From assembly GCF_018139145.2 (NCBI RefSeq), contig NC_059481.1:2716368-2780367 (forward strand): a stretch of DNA of 64,000 nucleotides. The letters run 5' to 3'. The stretch's first letter is position 1. Each line of letters starts with the position of its first letter. Positions 38,501 to 48,766 of the stretch are shown in pieces. This DNA is from Gymnogyps californianus. Taxonomy: Eukaryota > Chordata > Aves > Accipitriformes > Cathartidae. A program made the position numbers and the translations under genes. Under the pieces are notes generated by a model. The model was not told the DNA's origin and made no database searches. It saw only the letters and a program-made list of their open reading frames with translations.

Positions 38501-41500
38501 GGCAGTATGCAGGAAAATTATGGCAAAGCAGTTGTCGTGGTTTAACCCCAGTCAGCAGCTAAGCACCACACAGCCGCTTGCTCACTCCCCCTCAGCGGGA
38601 TGGGGGGAGAGAATTGGAAGGGTAAAAGTGAGAAAACTTGTGAGTTGAGATAAAGACAGTTTAATAGTTGAAATAAAATAATAATAGTAAATTGTAATGA
38701 AAAGGAAAATAACAAAGAGAGAGAAATAAAACCCAAGAAAGACAAGCGATGCAAATGAAAAACAATTGCTCACCACCAACCGACCGATGCCCAGCCAGTC
38801 CCTGAGCAGCCCCCCACCAACCTCCCCCCTAGTTTTATTGCTGAGCATGACATCCTATGGTCTGGAATATCCCTTTGCTCAGTTGGGGTCGGCTGTCCCG
38901 GCTGTGTCCCCTCCCAGCTTCTTGTGCACCTCCAGCCTCCTCGCTGGTGGGGCAGAATGAGGAGCAGAAAAGGCCTTGACTCTGTGTAAGCACTGCTCAG
39001 CAATAACGAAAACATCCCTGAATTATCAACGCTGTTTTCAGCACAAATCCAAAACATAGCCCCATACTAGCTACTGTGAAGAAAATTAACTCTGTCCCGG
39101 CCAAAACCAGCACAGCAGTAATGGACTCCAGGTCTCTGAAGACCCAAGACAGACTCCACCACTGACTTTTTCCTCTCTTCCTCTCTTTTTTCAGGCCTTT
39201 CACCCAAAGGCCTCCTCTTTCACACTAATTGCAGTTTTGTGGGCTTCATCCACAAAGGGGTTTGCCCAGCTTCCACCCAAGCAGCAGGTAGCAAAGCTCA
39301 CACATCTGGTGCAGAAGAAGAGAGATTCAGTTTGCACCAGTTTTGTCTGTTGACATTGTGGTTTGTCTTGCTGTAAAAGAGGTTTATCTTCCTCAACTCA
39401 TGTGGCTGGTCTCACCTGAAATAGGCCAGATCCTGACTGCCGCAGAGTTTTTGCATTACAAGCTTTACCTGATTAATTTTTCTTCCTTAGTAAATGGGTG
39501 TTTTTATACATAGGGTCCAGCTAAAAAAGAGTTAAAAAAACAAATTAAATCGAGTTGACAATTAAAATGTTTCCTTGATTGGATAGTTAAATGTAAGCTA
39601 CTGGCTGTTGTCCTTGATGATATCCATGTGCCATGATATAAAGAGAGCTTTGAGAGGTGCTGTACCACATGTGGGCCTGCAGCAATTTGCCTTTGCAAAA
39701 ACATCTCCAGACTGCTAGTATCTTCACCATCCTTGGCTGGATTTCCAGAGCCTGGCACACTGGAAGATTTGTACCTGTAGGCATGAGCTGTGCTGTAAGA
39801 CAGGCTGCTTAGCAAGATTTTGCTCTGCTAAACCTAAAAATCCAGCTGTGAATTGCCAAAGATGTTGAGGAAGTGGTGGAGAACAAAGGCAGGCCTTGGA
39901 AATGTTCTTGAAGGGTGTAGCTCTGCAGAGGCAGTCAGGGAATTTCTGTTGTTTAGCGGGACCTGTCAGCTGCAGCTCCTCTCCTCGAGGTTAGGAGATC
40001 AGAAGGGCCCAAAGCTGCCTGCAGCTTGTCCACAGGATGCTTCAGACCTCCTGGGATTTACAGGTCTGAAAAAGGTGTAGTGGAGAAGGAGTCTTACTTT
40101 GCAGGGAAACCCAATTTTCTTGACCTTCCAAAAGTATCATTCTTCATCGCAAACCCTCAGTTATATCCAGTTACACCTTCTGTCCCAGACAAGGCTCGGG
40201 GGGCTCAGCTGTACTGGAAGACTGAGGGTCTGGGCAGACTCAGGGCTGTGATCTACCCACAAGAGAGCACCTCTCCCTGCTGGTCTGGCCTTTCCCTTCC
40301 CCTCTGTCTCTTGCCTGCCCTCAAGTTGTTACCGTTCTTTGGAGGCTGCTGGTTTAGCTGTTCATCTGTGCGCTCGCTAACCCAGCTGTGGAAGCAGACC
40401 AGAAAAAAAGAGGAAAACAAACCCTCCCAGAACTAATTTCTGATGACCAATAAGGCACGTATTTTAAATTATTAGAGCGATTAGCCAGCAGGACAAAAGA
40501 TCAATAGAGACTCCATCTTTTCAGTCTTCCAATGGAGACAAATGCTGGTGGGAGAAGTATCTTTCCTCAGCCCCAGCAGAATGCACTGAGTTCTGAGTCC
40601 TGAGTTCAGTACACGAGGTTGGACAAGATGATTTAATGATCTCTGGCCTTAAAATTCTGAACCTAAGTTTAAAAAGTATTTCAGAGAGAAGGAACAGCAC
40701 AGTGCACATTACATGTTCATCTGGCAACTAACCAGTCCAAAAGGAAAAGCTTTTACGTTTTGTTCTGTCCAGCACTCAGTCTTCTCCAAGAATTACTCCC
40801 AAGATTCAAGCTGGTGCGAATCCAGGACAGCTTTCTCTAATGTGGGTTTAACTGCAGAGTCATGGGAATGGTATGAATTCGGCAAGTCTTTTTTACAGGC
40901 AAAGGCCATTTCAAAAAGATACTGAACACACACACACACACACACACACAAAATGTTTACACTGGAGAAAGGAGGTGAAATAGAGTATTTTACTACCCAC
41001 ATGCTTTTTTGGGGCACTTTTGCACCCTTGCCCCCAGGGCAGTGTGAGTGAAGATAGTAACTCGCGGTGCAGTCAAGGGTTAGATGCAGACACCTCTGGA
41101 GATGATTCAGAACATGAGGTACTTATTAAGGTCATATGAGTTGCCTTTTGAGGCTTCCTGCCTCTCTCCATTGACTGTCTGAGGAGCTTGTGCTCCTGCT
41201 TAGAGTTCTGAATTACGAGCCAAACTAAGTTAGCGTGAATACTCTTCTCGCTCTCCTCCCCTGATGGCATTCAACCGTGCCACAAAACCCCTGCAGAACC
41301 AGGTGGACTGAGCAGATCCTCTGGCCTCCGCAGTCGCTTTCTGTTGGGCGAGTCATGAGGAAACACGTGGGGATACTTGGTGAGCTTTGCTGTGCTGTGC
41401 CACCGTTGTGCGTCTAATTTTCCACAGCAGTGCGGTGTGTGGAGAAGAGAGGTGGTGGGACGGGGGAAGCACGTGCCTCGTGCTGTCTCCGTGGGACCCG

Positions 41501-41620
41501 GATTTCACCGTGTGGTTTTGCTCTTACCCTGCAGGTCGAGGTGCCATGGCAGAAGTGTGGACCATTGTGGAGAGCGTGAAGAGGATCCTTGAAGAACGGG
41601 ACTTGCCAACGCAGAGCTGA
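26391..41620 (+). CDS. PPCDC: Phosphopantothenoylcysteine decarboxylase
   Basis: An FMN-dependent flavoprotein of the HFCD family that decarboxylates 4'-phosphopantothenoylcysteine to 4'-phosphopantetheine in coenzyme A synthesis; normally a cytosolic homotrimer. Five coding exons: 26391-26543, 32018-32113, 34481-34609, 36489-36657, 41535-41620. They total 633 nt, or 210 residues plus stop (human 204). Visible motifs: flavin-binding VGVTGSVAALKLP (28-40), the probable catalytic His94 in VLHIELRRWAD, VAPLDANTL (106-114), the substrate motif PAMNTAMW (143-150), and the active-site cysteine flap VCGDEG (Cys179). The variable N-terminal 20 residues differ from mammals. The exon 4 donor is GTCAGT, unusual at +3. 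All family hallmarks are intact, so the enzyme should be active. Confidence 0.97.
26544..32017 (+). other. PPCDC: PPCDC intron after coding exon 1
   Basis: A 5.5-kb intron. It contains a T-rich tract at about 27118-27140, a CR1 LINE remnant near 29155-29335 and otherwise unclassified AT-rich sequence. No coding exon seen. Confidence 0.7.
29155..29335 (+). mobile_element. CR1 LINE 3' fragment
   Basis: GGGGGAGTGGTGGAGTCACC followed by ACCACTCGGAGTCCTTGAAC resembles the conserved CR1 3' segment (GGTGGAGTCACCATCCCTGGAGG). Upstream, CTGGAGGGACTTGAAGGACT fits the same region loosely. 5'-truncated and diverged, as most avian CR1 copies are. Confidence 0.55.
32018..32113 (+). CDS. PPCDC: PPCDC coding exon 2
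   Basis: A 96-bp, phase-0 exon. It encodes LEVKVVTTERAKHFYNAPEI and continues to Gln83. Acceptor TTCCGATTAG, donor GTGAGT. Confidence 0.96.
32114..34480 (+). other. PPCDC: PPCDC intron after coding exon 2
   Basis: A 2.4-kb intron, GTGAGT to TCCACAG. I recognise no repeat family, RNA gene or exon in it. Confidence 0.7.
34481..34609 (+). CDS. PPCDC: PPCDC coding exon 3
   Basis: A 129-bp, phase-0 exon encoding residues 84-126, including the His94 region and VAPLDANTL. Donor GTGAGT. Confidence 0.97.
34610..36488 (+). other. PPCDC: PPCDC intron after coding exon 3
   Basis: A 1.9-kb intron with a short CA/TG tract around 34950-34970. No further feature seen. Confidence 0.7.
36489..36657 (+). CDS. 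PPCDC: PPCDC coding exon 4
   Basis: A 169-bp exon encoding residues 127-182 plus one base, with the PAMNTAMW motif and Cys179. It ends in phase 1 at GATGAAG followed by GTCAGT, where +3 C is rare. Confidence 0.95.
36990..37135 (+). repeat. MIR-type SINE fragment
   Basis: CCTCAGTTCCTCATCTCTAA, CGGATAATATCTTATCC and AGAATAAGCGCTTTGCAGAC follow one another in the order and spacing of the MIR 3' half, after TGACCTTGCCC and TGTGGGC. Diverged but recognisable. Ancient amniote SINEs of this type survive in bird genomes. Confidence 0.55.
38040..38150 (-). repeat. MIR-type SINE fragment (reverse)
   Basis: CATCCCTGCTTCACAGATGG and GGATCTGAGATGCAAAAGGG resemble the reverse complement of MIR (ATCCCCATTTTACAGATGAG, then GGAAACTGAGGCACAGAGAG). 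Confidence 0.45.
38533..39114 (-). mobile_element. Complete solo LTR of an avian endogenous retrovirus (ERVL-type target duplication)
   Basis: A 582-bp element with TG...CA ends, flanked by perfect 5-bp duplications GCAGT at 38528-38532 and 39115-39119. The ends read TGTCGTGGTTTAACCCC on the left and AACCAGCACA on the right, a terminal pairing I recognise from a widespread avian LTR family. Read on the minus strand it begins TGTGCTGGTTTTGGC, has AGCAATAAAA where related copies have a TATA box (about 38836-38845) and ATTAAACTGTC as a likely poly(A) signal (about 38656-38666). It is therefore antisense to PPCDC. No retroviral coding sequence remains. A 5-bp duplication fits class III (ERVL) elements. 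Subfamily not assigned. Confidence 0.88.
40600..40665 (+). mobile_element. CR1 LINE 3'-end fragment
   Basis: GAGGTTGGACAAGATGATTT, then AATGATCTCTGGCCTTAAAA and TTCTGAA. This order matches the 3' terminus of old CR1 subfamilies (GATGATCTAATGGTCCCTTC, TGGCCTTAAAATCTATGA). Confidence 0.6.
40927..40950 (+). repeat. (CA)12 microsatellite
   Basis: Uninterrupted CA dinucleotide repeat in the last PPCDC intron, likely polymorphic. Confidence 0.9.
41535..41620 (+). CDS. PPCDC: PPCDC coding exon 5 (C-terminal)
   Basis: The acceptor is ACCCTGCAG at 41534. It encodes the end of Gly183, then RGAMAEVWTIVESVKRILEE and the C-terminus RDLPTQS, with TGA at 41618-41620. It completes the flap after the active-site cysteine. 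Confidence 0.96.
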
Positions 41621-42142
41621 TGGTTTGGCATGTAAATTGTATTTGTGTGCCTCCCTGATGATTTGAAGATAAAACCAACAGGAAGCCGGGTCGAGATGGC
41701 ATGCATACCTATAGCGTGCTCTTCAACCGAAGGAGTGAAACGGTTGTCTTCCAGCTGGTGCCAAACTGAAATGTGGTACAGCAGTGCAGACTTTCAGAAA
41801 CCAAAGCCAAGAACATGCTGCTTTAGTGTGGGAAAACTCTGTGGTATCTCACAGAGAGGGAGTAACGTTCCACTAGGCCGCTCGGCCCCCAGTATTTCAC
41901 ATGTGCTCCTTTCTGAGGAGGCTGCAGAAGGAATTGCCAATGTATTTCAGGTCCAGTGGTTCCCCCAAGAGCTGCTAGAGAGGAAAGCGCTGTGCGAATC
42001 CTGGTGATGGGGATAATGCCAGCCCCTTCCAGCAGGTCGGTGTGGGGACATCCCTGCTCTCCAAAGCCTGGTCCGTAGCTGTGCTGGCTTCACCTTTCCA
42101 GCAGGAGTCACTGTCCAAAAAGCATTTCCCCTCCGGGAACTT

Positions 42143-42148
42143 AATAAA
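42143..42148 (+). terminator. PPCDC: Candidate proximal poly(A) signal AATAAA
   Basis: Canonical hexamer in ACTTAATAAAAGAGAGC, about 525 nt past the PPCDC stop. Confidence 0.6.
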
Positions 42149-42813
42149 AGAGAGCTTTTAATTCTGCCCCTGAAGAATTGCCTCTTGTAGCTGCTCGGGG
42201 GCGTGTTTGCACCTAACGTCATTGCTGAATTGTTGCGTCTGTGTGCGGTTTTTATCAGAGATGGGAAAAAAATTGACTGAAAGAAGCCATCTAGTCCCTG
42301 AATTAGCCTTTGCCCTTTTGTATCTGTTGACTGGATGGGGATGCAGACGTCAACTGTGAACCAAAATGACACCTGCCCATCTGGGCGCTCCAGTCAGGAA
42401 ATGAACAGGCTGGGCCCTTGTGGAAAGCCGGGGTGGGTGTTTCCCAAGGGAGTGAAGTCAAACTTTGCCTATGACAATCCTTTTTGGCTTGAAAATTAAC
42501 CGACCGGCATGAAAAAATTGGGAAATGCTGTGACTCCATGGGCCGGGCCAGACCAGCCAGGGCTCCCCCAGTCCAGCCTTTCCTTGGAGATGTGATCCCG
42601 CTCCTGAGGGGAACGGGAGCAAACTGGGGCTGTCGAACATGTCGCTGTAGCGGAGCACTGCTGACCCAGAGAGTTTATTTTTAACTAGACCCAGTCACAT
42701 TTAAGGCCTTTGGTACAGAATGTGCATCCCGCCTATGGGGGCAACCTTCAGACTGCTGCGCACGAGGGAAGAGGTTATTGGGGTATGTTTGCTTTCCTTA
42801 TCCGTTCCACACA

Positions 42814-42819
42814 AATAAA
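42814..42819 (+). terminator. PPCDC: Candidate distal poly(A) signal AATAAA
   Basis: Canonical hexamer in ACACAAATAAAAACC, about 1.2 kb past the PPCDC stop, with U-rich sequence downstream. Confidence 0.5.
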
Positions 42820-43476
42820 AACCTCTGAACTTTCCCATTTTTGGCTCTTCTGCTGACAGAGATCCGGGGATTCAGAGCTTCTGGGGATCAAGTCAGAAGG
42901 ATCCTCGTGTGAGCAGAGCTTGTGGCTCCCACGAAGGGCCGTAGTGGTACCGTGGTCATGAACTTTGCATTTTGGCAGTGAAGTCTTTGTGGTGTGACCT
43001 GCATCGTTTGCTCACCTTCTCAGCATGGTGAAAGCTATCCACCTGTCAGAGGATCTTACTTTAAGCTTATTGAAGGCAGTAGAAGAGACGCTTCTTGGTT
43101 TCCATGAGTTTTGTAGTGAACGTTGTTTCTCCTCCTTACAGGGAAATATGTGTTCTGGCAATTGCAACTGTGACTCGACCTTGGGGCTCTGCTCTGGCTC
43201 TGCCCTGGATATCTTGTGTGATTGGAGTTGCTTATCCTCCCTCCTAGTCCGTGACTTGGCAGTGCAGAAAATCCGACACTAAGGTTCCTCATACCAGGTC
43301 AAAACACCACGTCCTTGATGAGAGTGTTCATCTGTTACAAGTCTGGTTTGCTGGCTTAAGCTGCTCCGCAAACATTGGCAGGTATCGTCCGGCTTCTGCG
43401 GGCACTGCAGAGTGAGCAAGGTGGTGTACAGCGTACGCTGCGGAGCGCAAGCTCTGATAGTTCAGCGGAAAGGGGG

Positions 43477-43509
43477 TGTCCTGGTTTCGGCTTTGGTTAA
43501 ACCACGACA
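43477..43509 (+). mobile_element. Miniature LTR remnant made of two LTR ends
   Basis: Starts TGTCCTGGTTTCGGCT, the 5' end of a known avian LTR style, and runs straight into GGTTAAACCACGACA, the 3' end shared with the solo LTR in PPCDC (reverse complement of its left end). Flanks are GGGGG and GAGGG, a possible decayed 5-bp target duplication. It looks like an LTR with nearly all of its interior deleted. Confidence 0.5.
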
Positions 43510-45049
43510 GAGGGTAACGTGGTGTTTTTAGATCCAGGACTTATGCCGGGTCGCCTGATAGCACGCGGAGCTGACACCAGTCTTAGTGGGCCGATCTGTA
43601 AGGCAGAAAGAAACTGCTGAGACTACAGAGTTGCCTCTCAGGCTTGTTGAGAGGCTTAAATGAAGGCTTGCAAAGAACTTAGAGATCCCTGAATAAAGGG
43701 AGCTAATTCTTTGTCCTGCAAATATATAGGGCGCCAATAGAAATGTATAGCTGAGCAGAGCCTGAGGGAATGAGGGGAGCACTTCACAGCGGCCGAAAAA
43801 CCCACAAAGAAAACTCCTGCGTAGAGGACACCACTCCCGGTCTGTCTCCTCTCTGCTGCAGAAACAGATCGTAATTGTGCCGCTAAATGATCCTCTGCGT
43901 AATTGCTGTGATTTCTAATTGGAGGCAGGTCATGATAGCGTTACAGGTTGGGATAAACCCGTGCTTCAGGGCAAATAGAAGAAACAGTTAAGTTCCTTTT
44001 CGGAGGCAGAGGGCTGAAGCAAGAGCAGCTTCCACCCGTAGCGCAGGCATGCGTCCCCACCCACGGCGAGGTAGGTGCAGGCAGCCTGCGGGCCGGAACG
44101 CTTCGCTGGCTGCTTGCTGCGGAAAAGCGGCGGAAAGAGGAGCCGGGGGCAGCCCTGCCTGCCATCGCACGAGTCGTTCGGCTTTAGGAGGGGACTTTGG
44201 GACAATGCCTTTCTAGGACGAGGCTTGGGGCGGTGAGCGAAGGACCTGATTAAAAACCAGGGCTTTGTGCAGGCTTGGTAAATAGACGCTGCCAGCCTCG
44301 CCGCTGCCGAGCCAGGGCGGCCGGGCTCCGCCTGGGCACCGAGGTCGCCAAGAGGTGTCGAGTGATGAATTCCTCGAGGCAGCCAGACTGACATCTCCAT
44401 CCCTTGCAGGTGTGTGTGTGTGTTTCAGGGTCGCAGGGGAGGCCTGAGATGCTGCCTGCATGCTCTTTCTTTTCCTTCAGCTCTTTTTAAGCCGCGTGCT
44501 GATTTTTTGTTTCGCTTTCCTGTAAAACTCTCTGAAGACCGAGGCAGCATCCCCATGAAACCCGCTGCATTGCAATTTCATTCATGCTGCTTAAAACTGT
44601 TTCTCTCAGCACTGGCTTGGGAGCGATAAACAGCTGGGACAAAAGCTCAGCCAAGGCAGCAGCCCTCCTTTCCTGCGCTTAGACCCAGCCTCGCCTGGGC
44701 TCGGATGTGACTCTGAGCATCCATTTCTCCGGCTGCTTCCCCCCATCCCAAACTTGATGCGATCCCTTTGCCGCTTGGCTTCGTGGAGCACTGGAGGAGG
44801 ATGGAGATGCCGTGGCGCTGCTTTGCATCCAGATGGTCCGGCTCCGAGCACCGTGCTTTGATCAGGAGTTGATCCTCCCCAGGTGTCAAGTCCCTCGGCT
44901 GTCACCTGGGATGGGAGGTGCATCATCCCACGTGCCTGTCCCAGCCCACGCCTTCGTCCTGGGAGCCTGCAGCAAGAGTAAAGGCACGCGAACAGATTGC
45001 AGGAAAAAAAAATCAAATAAAAAAAAGTGATAAAACCTCCCCACTTTTA

Positions 45050-45360
45050 GACTGTAAGCAGCCAGGTCTCCGCGACGCGCCTGGTTTCGAGAGCCTGCGT
45101 GCAGCGGCTTCGCACCCCGGGGCTCCGGATTTGACACCTGCCTGCAGCGAGCCGGGCGGCAGGGTTCGCACCTCCGCGGCGCTGCCGGCCGCCCTGCCCG
45201 CCCGGCGAGCGGGGACGCCGCCTGCTTCGTATCTTCGAAAGCGCGGCGGAGGCAGGAAGCGTTTTTTCTTCCCCGACCGCAGCGGGGCCGGGTGCTGGGA
45301 GAGGGCGATGGCTGCCAAGGGGTGACGGATCGGTGGTGGCAAGCGAGAACGTGGGGGGTG
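45050..45360. promoter_or_regulatory. Orphan CpG island
   Basis: About 300 bp of CpG-dense sequence (CGCGACGCGCC, CCTCCGCGGCGCTGCCGGCC, GAAAGCGCGGCGG) with no coding gene on it. It could be a distant promoter of the next gene, an unannotated lncRNA promoter or an enhancer. Confidence 0.5.
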
Positions 45361-45658
45361 CTCATCCAGGTGGGCTTTCCCGGCTCTGGCAGAATTAAAA
45401 ATACCCAAATAAAGCCCTGAGAAGCGAATCTTCCTTCTGTAAGGTTTACACGGTGATTGCAAGGCTAGTTATTGATTATATAGAGATTGCAAGACTATGG
45501 CAGCGTGGGTTTACTGTTATACTCTTGCAAAGCCGGACCCTGGTGAGCTTGGCGAGCTGCGGGGTTCGCCGGTGCTGCAGCCCCCAGCCCTGCCCTACTC
45601 CCCATCCTCAGCCTAGCGACTCGCAACCTCTCTTTGAGTGACGGGCAAGTACTTTTTT

Positions 45659-45703
45659 AGTGGAAAAGGGAGGTGGTTCCTCCTAGTGGAAAAGGGAGGT
45701 GGT
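45659..45703 (+). repeat. Short direct duplication AGTGGAAAAGGGAGGTGGT
   Basis: Two identical 19-bp copies (45659-45677 and 45685-45703) separated by 7 bp, a recent tandem duplication. Confidence 0.9.
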
Positions 45704-46183
45704 CTGGGGCTCCAGACTGCCGCTGGCAGCAAAGGAACTGCTGATTCACCTATGTGTAACCCGCTGCATTGCAGAAAGCTGGCTTTGGGTTTTATCCCGT
45801 TCACCCCGAGCTCGCAGCGCGTCCCTTCAAAGCCACGCCTGTGGCAGGGCCAGCAGGCTGAGAAAGATGGACGGTGAGCACCGGGCGTGGGAGAGGTCAC
45901 TATAAAATCATATCTATTTGATTTTCACCTGCCCATCGGTGAGTCGGGGCCTTTGCAGAGCCTGTCACAGCGTCAGCCACCGTCTTGCTTCTCTGTTAAC
46001 CCTCCCTTGCTTCAGACGTACGGCAGTGCTGTCTCACGCCGACGAGATGGTATTGCATGGCTGGCTGCTTGCATCGAGCAGGGGAACGATGCCCCCATCT
46101 CCTTGACACCTCTTTTCCTAGACTAAACCCAGGGTAGCTGCAAATCCTGCTCCCTGCGAGTCCTGGTCACATTCAGCAGGTCC

Positions 46184-46245
46184 CGTAGCCCCGTGGGTGC
46201 CATCCGTAGCCCCGTGGGTGCCATCGGCAGCCCCGAGGATCCCCT
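46184..46245 (+). repeat. 21-bp tandem repeat CGTAGCCCCGTGGGTGCCATC
   Basis: Two near-perfect copies and a diverged third ending GCAGCCCCGAGGATC. The unit length is a multiple of three, but there is no supporting gene. Confidence 0.8.
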
Positions 46246-48732
46246 GGGCTCTCTGAGGGATCAGCGCTGTATCTCTGCCGGGGAGATGGTTTGAGATTTT
46301 CAGATTCGATCTCCTTTCTGCTGGCTCATCGAGGCTCCTGCTCTGCTTCCCCTTGGGCGTCGGGTGTTTCTGCTGTAAGCAGGCCCGGAGGAAGGGATCC
46401 GAAGGGATCGTGGCGGTCCCAGCCTCTGCCCTCGTGGTTTTGCTTTCCATCTGCATCAGTTTTTCTGCCTCGCCAGCCCTCCTGGCCCAGGAGACGTTAG
46501 AAAGCAGCCGAGCCGCCCCGGCCTGCGATAGGGCCGGTGCCAAAGGACCCGGCACCGCTCGGCACAGACTCTTTGGCACCAACTACGCTGATAGCTTGAC
46601 TTTGGCGGTGACAACCTTGCAATTAAAACTTGCAGGTGCAGTGTTCTTGCCCTGGCCAGCAGCCTCGGTGGATAGTTTAAAAATTGTTTCCAGGAGTAAT
46701 TGAGCTTAATTAGAAGCTTGGATTCCCCTGGGGCTGTGCCACTCAGGGTTTCTGTACTTGTTGGGAGTCATGCAGGGGCTGAAGATGGTCAGGGATGCAC
46801 GGAGAGGGAAGAGAAATAATCCAATCGGGGCAGTTCCCTGCTAGGTCTCGCCCTGTTTGGGTTTTTGTTTGTGGGATGTCATGTTGTCCTTCAGATGGAG
46901 ACTGGGATTTGTTTCTCTGGGAATCCTGGCTTTGGCATTGTACCTCACTTCATGCTGGCCAGGGAGATGAAGAATAAAGGCGGCTTTTAGGTGTGTAGTC
47001 ATCGCAGTTAAGATAAAATCAATCTGCTCCTGACCGCAGGCTCCTGGGCTCTCTGGAGGGAGTACAGAGATGGGCTCTGCCGTGGAGACTCATAAAATCA
47101 GGCTCCATCAAGTGCGATTGCAAAGACATCTCAGTCTGAAAGCCGGCAGAGCCCGGCGTGCTCCTAGCCCCCGGAACGACGGTGTGCAGCCTCTGGCAAG
47201 CTATTGATGGCCGGTGCCAACTCCGGGCTGCCCGCACAGGGCTGCGGAGGGATGAGCGTCCCAGGGACCCGCTCAGCCCCGCTGGCACCAGCCCTGCCGA
47301 CAGCAGAGGTAGCCAGAAAATCCCCCCACATCCTCCCTCCAGCGCCGCTGGCACGGCGGGCGAGCGTGCCGGGACAGGCAGCGTGCCGCCCCGTCTTCCC
47401 AACCGCCAAAACAAGGGAAAGCAGAATTCGTGGCCTTGGGGGGACCAAGCGCAGCGATAAAAGCTTTATAAAAGGGATTTATTTTTGCATGGCTCCTTGC
47501 ATGGCTGGAAGAGCCTTTCCCCAGGAGAGCCGTGCCCCCAGAGCGGCCCGAACCCCCATGCCTGGCTCTGCTTTCTGTCTCGCTTGATTTACATGGGTCG
47601 CTTGGGTGGTTTATAGCTTTGGAGAAATATGATTCACGAACTTGAGCGTGATAAGGATGAGGGAAGAAAGAAAAGCCACGTCAACCCAAAGGAATGCGGC
47701 CGGTAGAGAGCCCAGCCTGTGGCTGGCAGAAGCTCCGGGAGGGGGGATCAGGCGTAAAAAGGGGCAAAATGGTAACATGTGCCCGAAAAAATAGCTGGAA
47801 ACCGCCCATCCCTGCTGCAGGAAAGCACAGCTCGCTTCGCGCGGGCTCTCGTCCCCCAGATCTGCTGCAGCTCTGAGGCCATGGGACGGCTCCAGGCAAA
47901 CTCCACGGGCACGGGTCAGCCAAGCTTCATAACTGGAAATAATTTACGACCCGAGCTGTTGTGTTTGCACAGTGCTGACTGTGCTCCGCAGACCCTCCTG
48001 GGGCTGCAGCCGCCCTCCAGACCACTACACCGCTTCCCTGAGGATAAGGAGCCGGCGTGGGGTCTGGGAGCAATCCCAGCCCACGGGGGAGCAGCCCCCG
48101 ATGGCTGCGAGCTCTTGCATGAGTGGCAAGCGAGGGAAGCATCGTCCCTTTGTCCCCTCGCTCTGCCGGGCAGTGCCATGTGCCTGCCGGACGCGTGGGT
48201 GGGGAAGCCGATGCAGTGCCGAGGCTTCCTTCGACGATGGTGGGGGGGGCGGCGGGGAAAGCCCTGACCCAGGGGCTGCCTGCGGGCAGGTTCCCGCTGC
48301 CCTCGCGTACATCAACCCCCGTGCAAACACGTCTCGACCTGGCACACGCGGCCCCTTTATAAAGGCAGCAAAATTTGGCTGCTCATCACTGCGAGGCGAG
48401 ACCGCGGCCGATAAAGCCGTGGGCTTGCAGAGTGGGTTTGCGTATCGGAGAGACCTTCAGCTCCGGGATGGGGGTGCCGAGGCGCAGGCAGACCTCTGCC
48501 CCTTGCTCCGCTCGGGGATAACCTCTTGGCTCTGCCCGAGGGCAGGGAGCTCCTGCCTGCAGCCTGCCCTTGCAGCATCCCTGGGGAACCCCTGCATCCT
48601 GCGCACCCCCGGGGCAAGTCTGGCTCTCAGATGCCCTGGGCGGATGTTATTCACAGCAGCTTTTTTGCACTGATATGAAATTGCTCTTAGCTGGAAGGAT
48701 TTTCACAGCGAGGGCAAAAGCTCCTGCCGTGC

Positions 48733-48766
48733 GGGCAGGGTGCAGGCAGGGTGCAGGCAGGGTGCG
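48733..48766 (+). repeat. 11-bp tandem repeat GCAGGGTGCAG
   Basis: About three copies of an 11-bp unit with a diverged last copy (GGTGCGGCC). Confidence 0.8.

Larger units (their letters stand above)
36658..41534 (+). other. PPCDC: PPCDC intron after coding exon 4
   Basis: A 4.9-kb intron and the most repeat-rich part of the gene: two MIR-like fragments (about 36990-37135 and 38040-38150), a complete solo LTR (38533-39114), a CR1 3' end (40600-40665) and a CA dinucleotide repeat (40927-40950). Confidence 0.75.
41621..42830 (+). other. PPCDC: PPCDC 3' UTR (end at one of two poly(A) signals)
   Basis: AATAAA occurs at 42143-42148 (about 525 nt after the stop) and at 42814-42819. The first gives a short UTR; the second is followed by a T-rich, G-containing stretch (TTTCCCATTTTTGGCTC). 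Alternative polyadenylation is possible. Confidence 0.55.
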
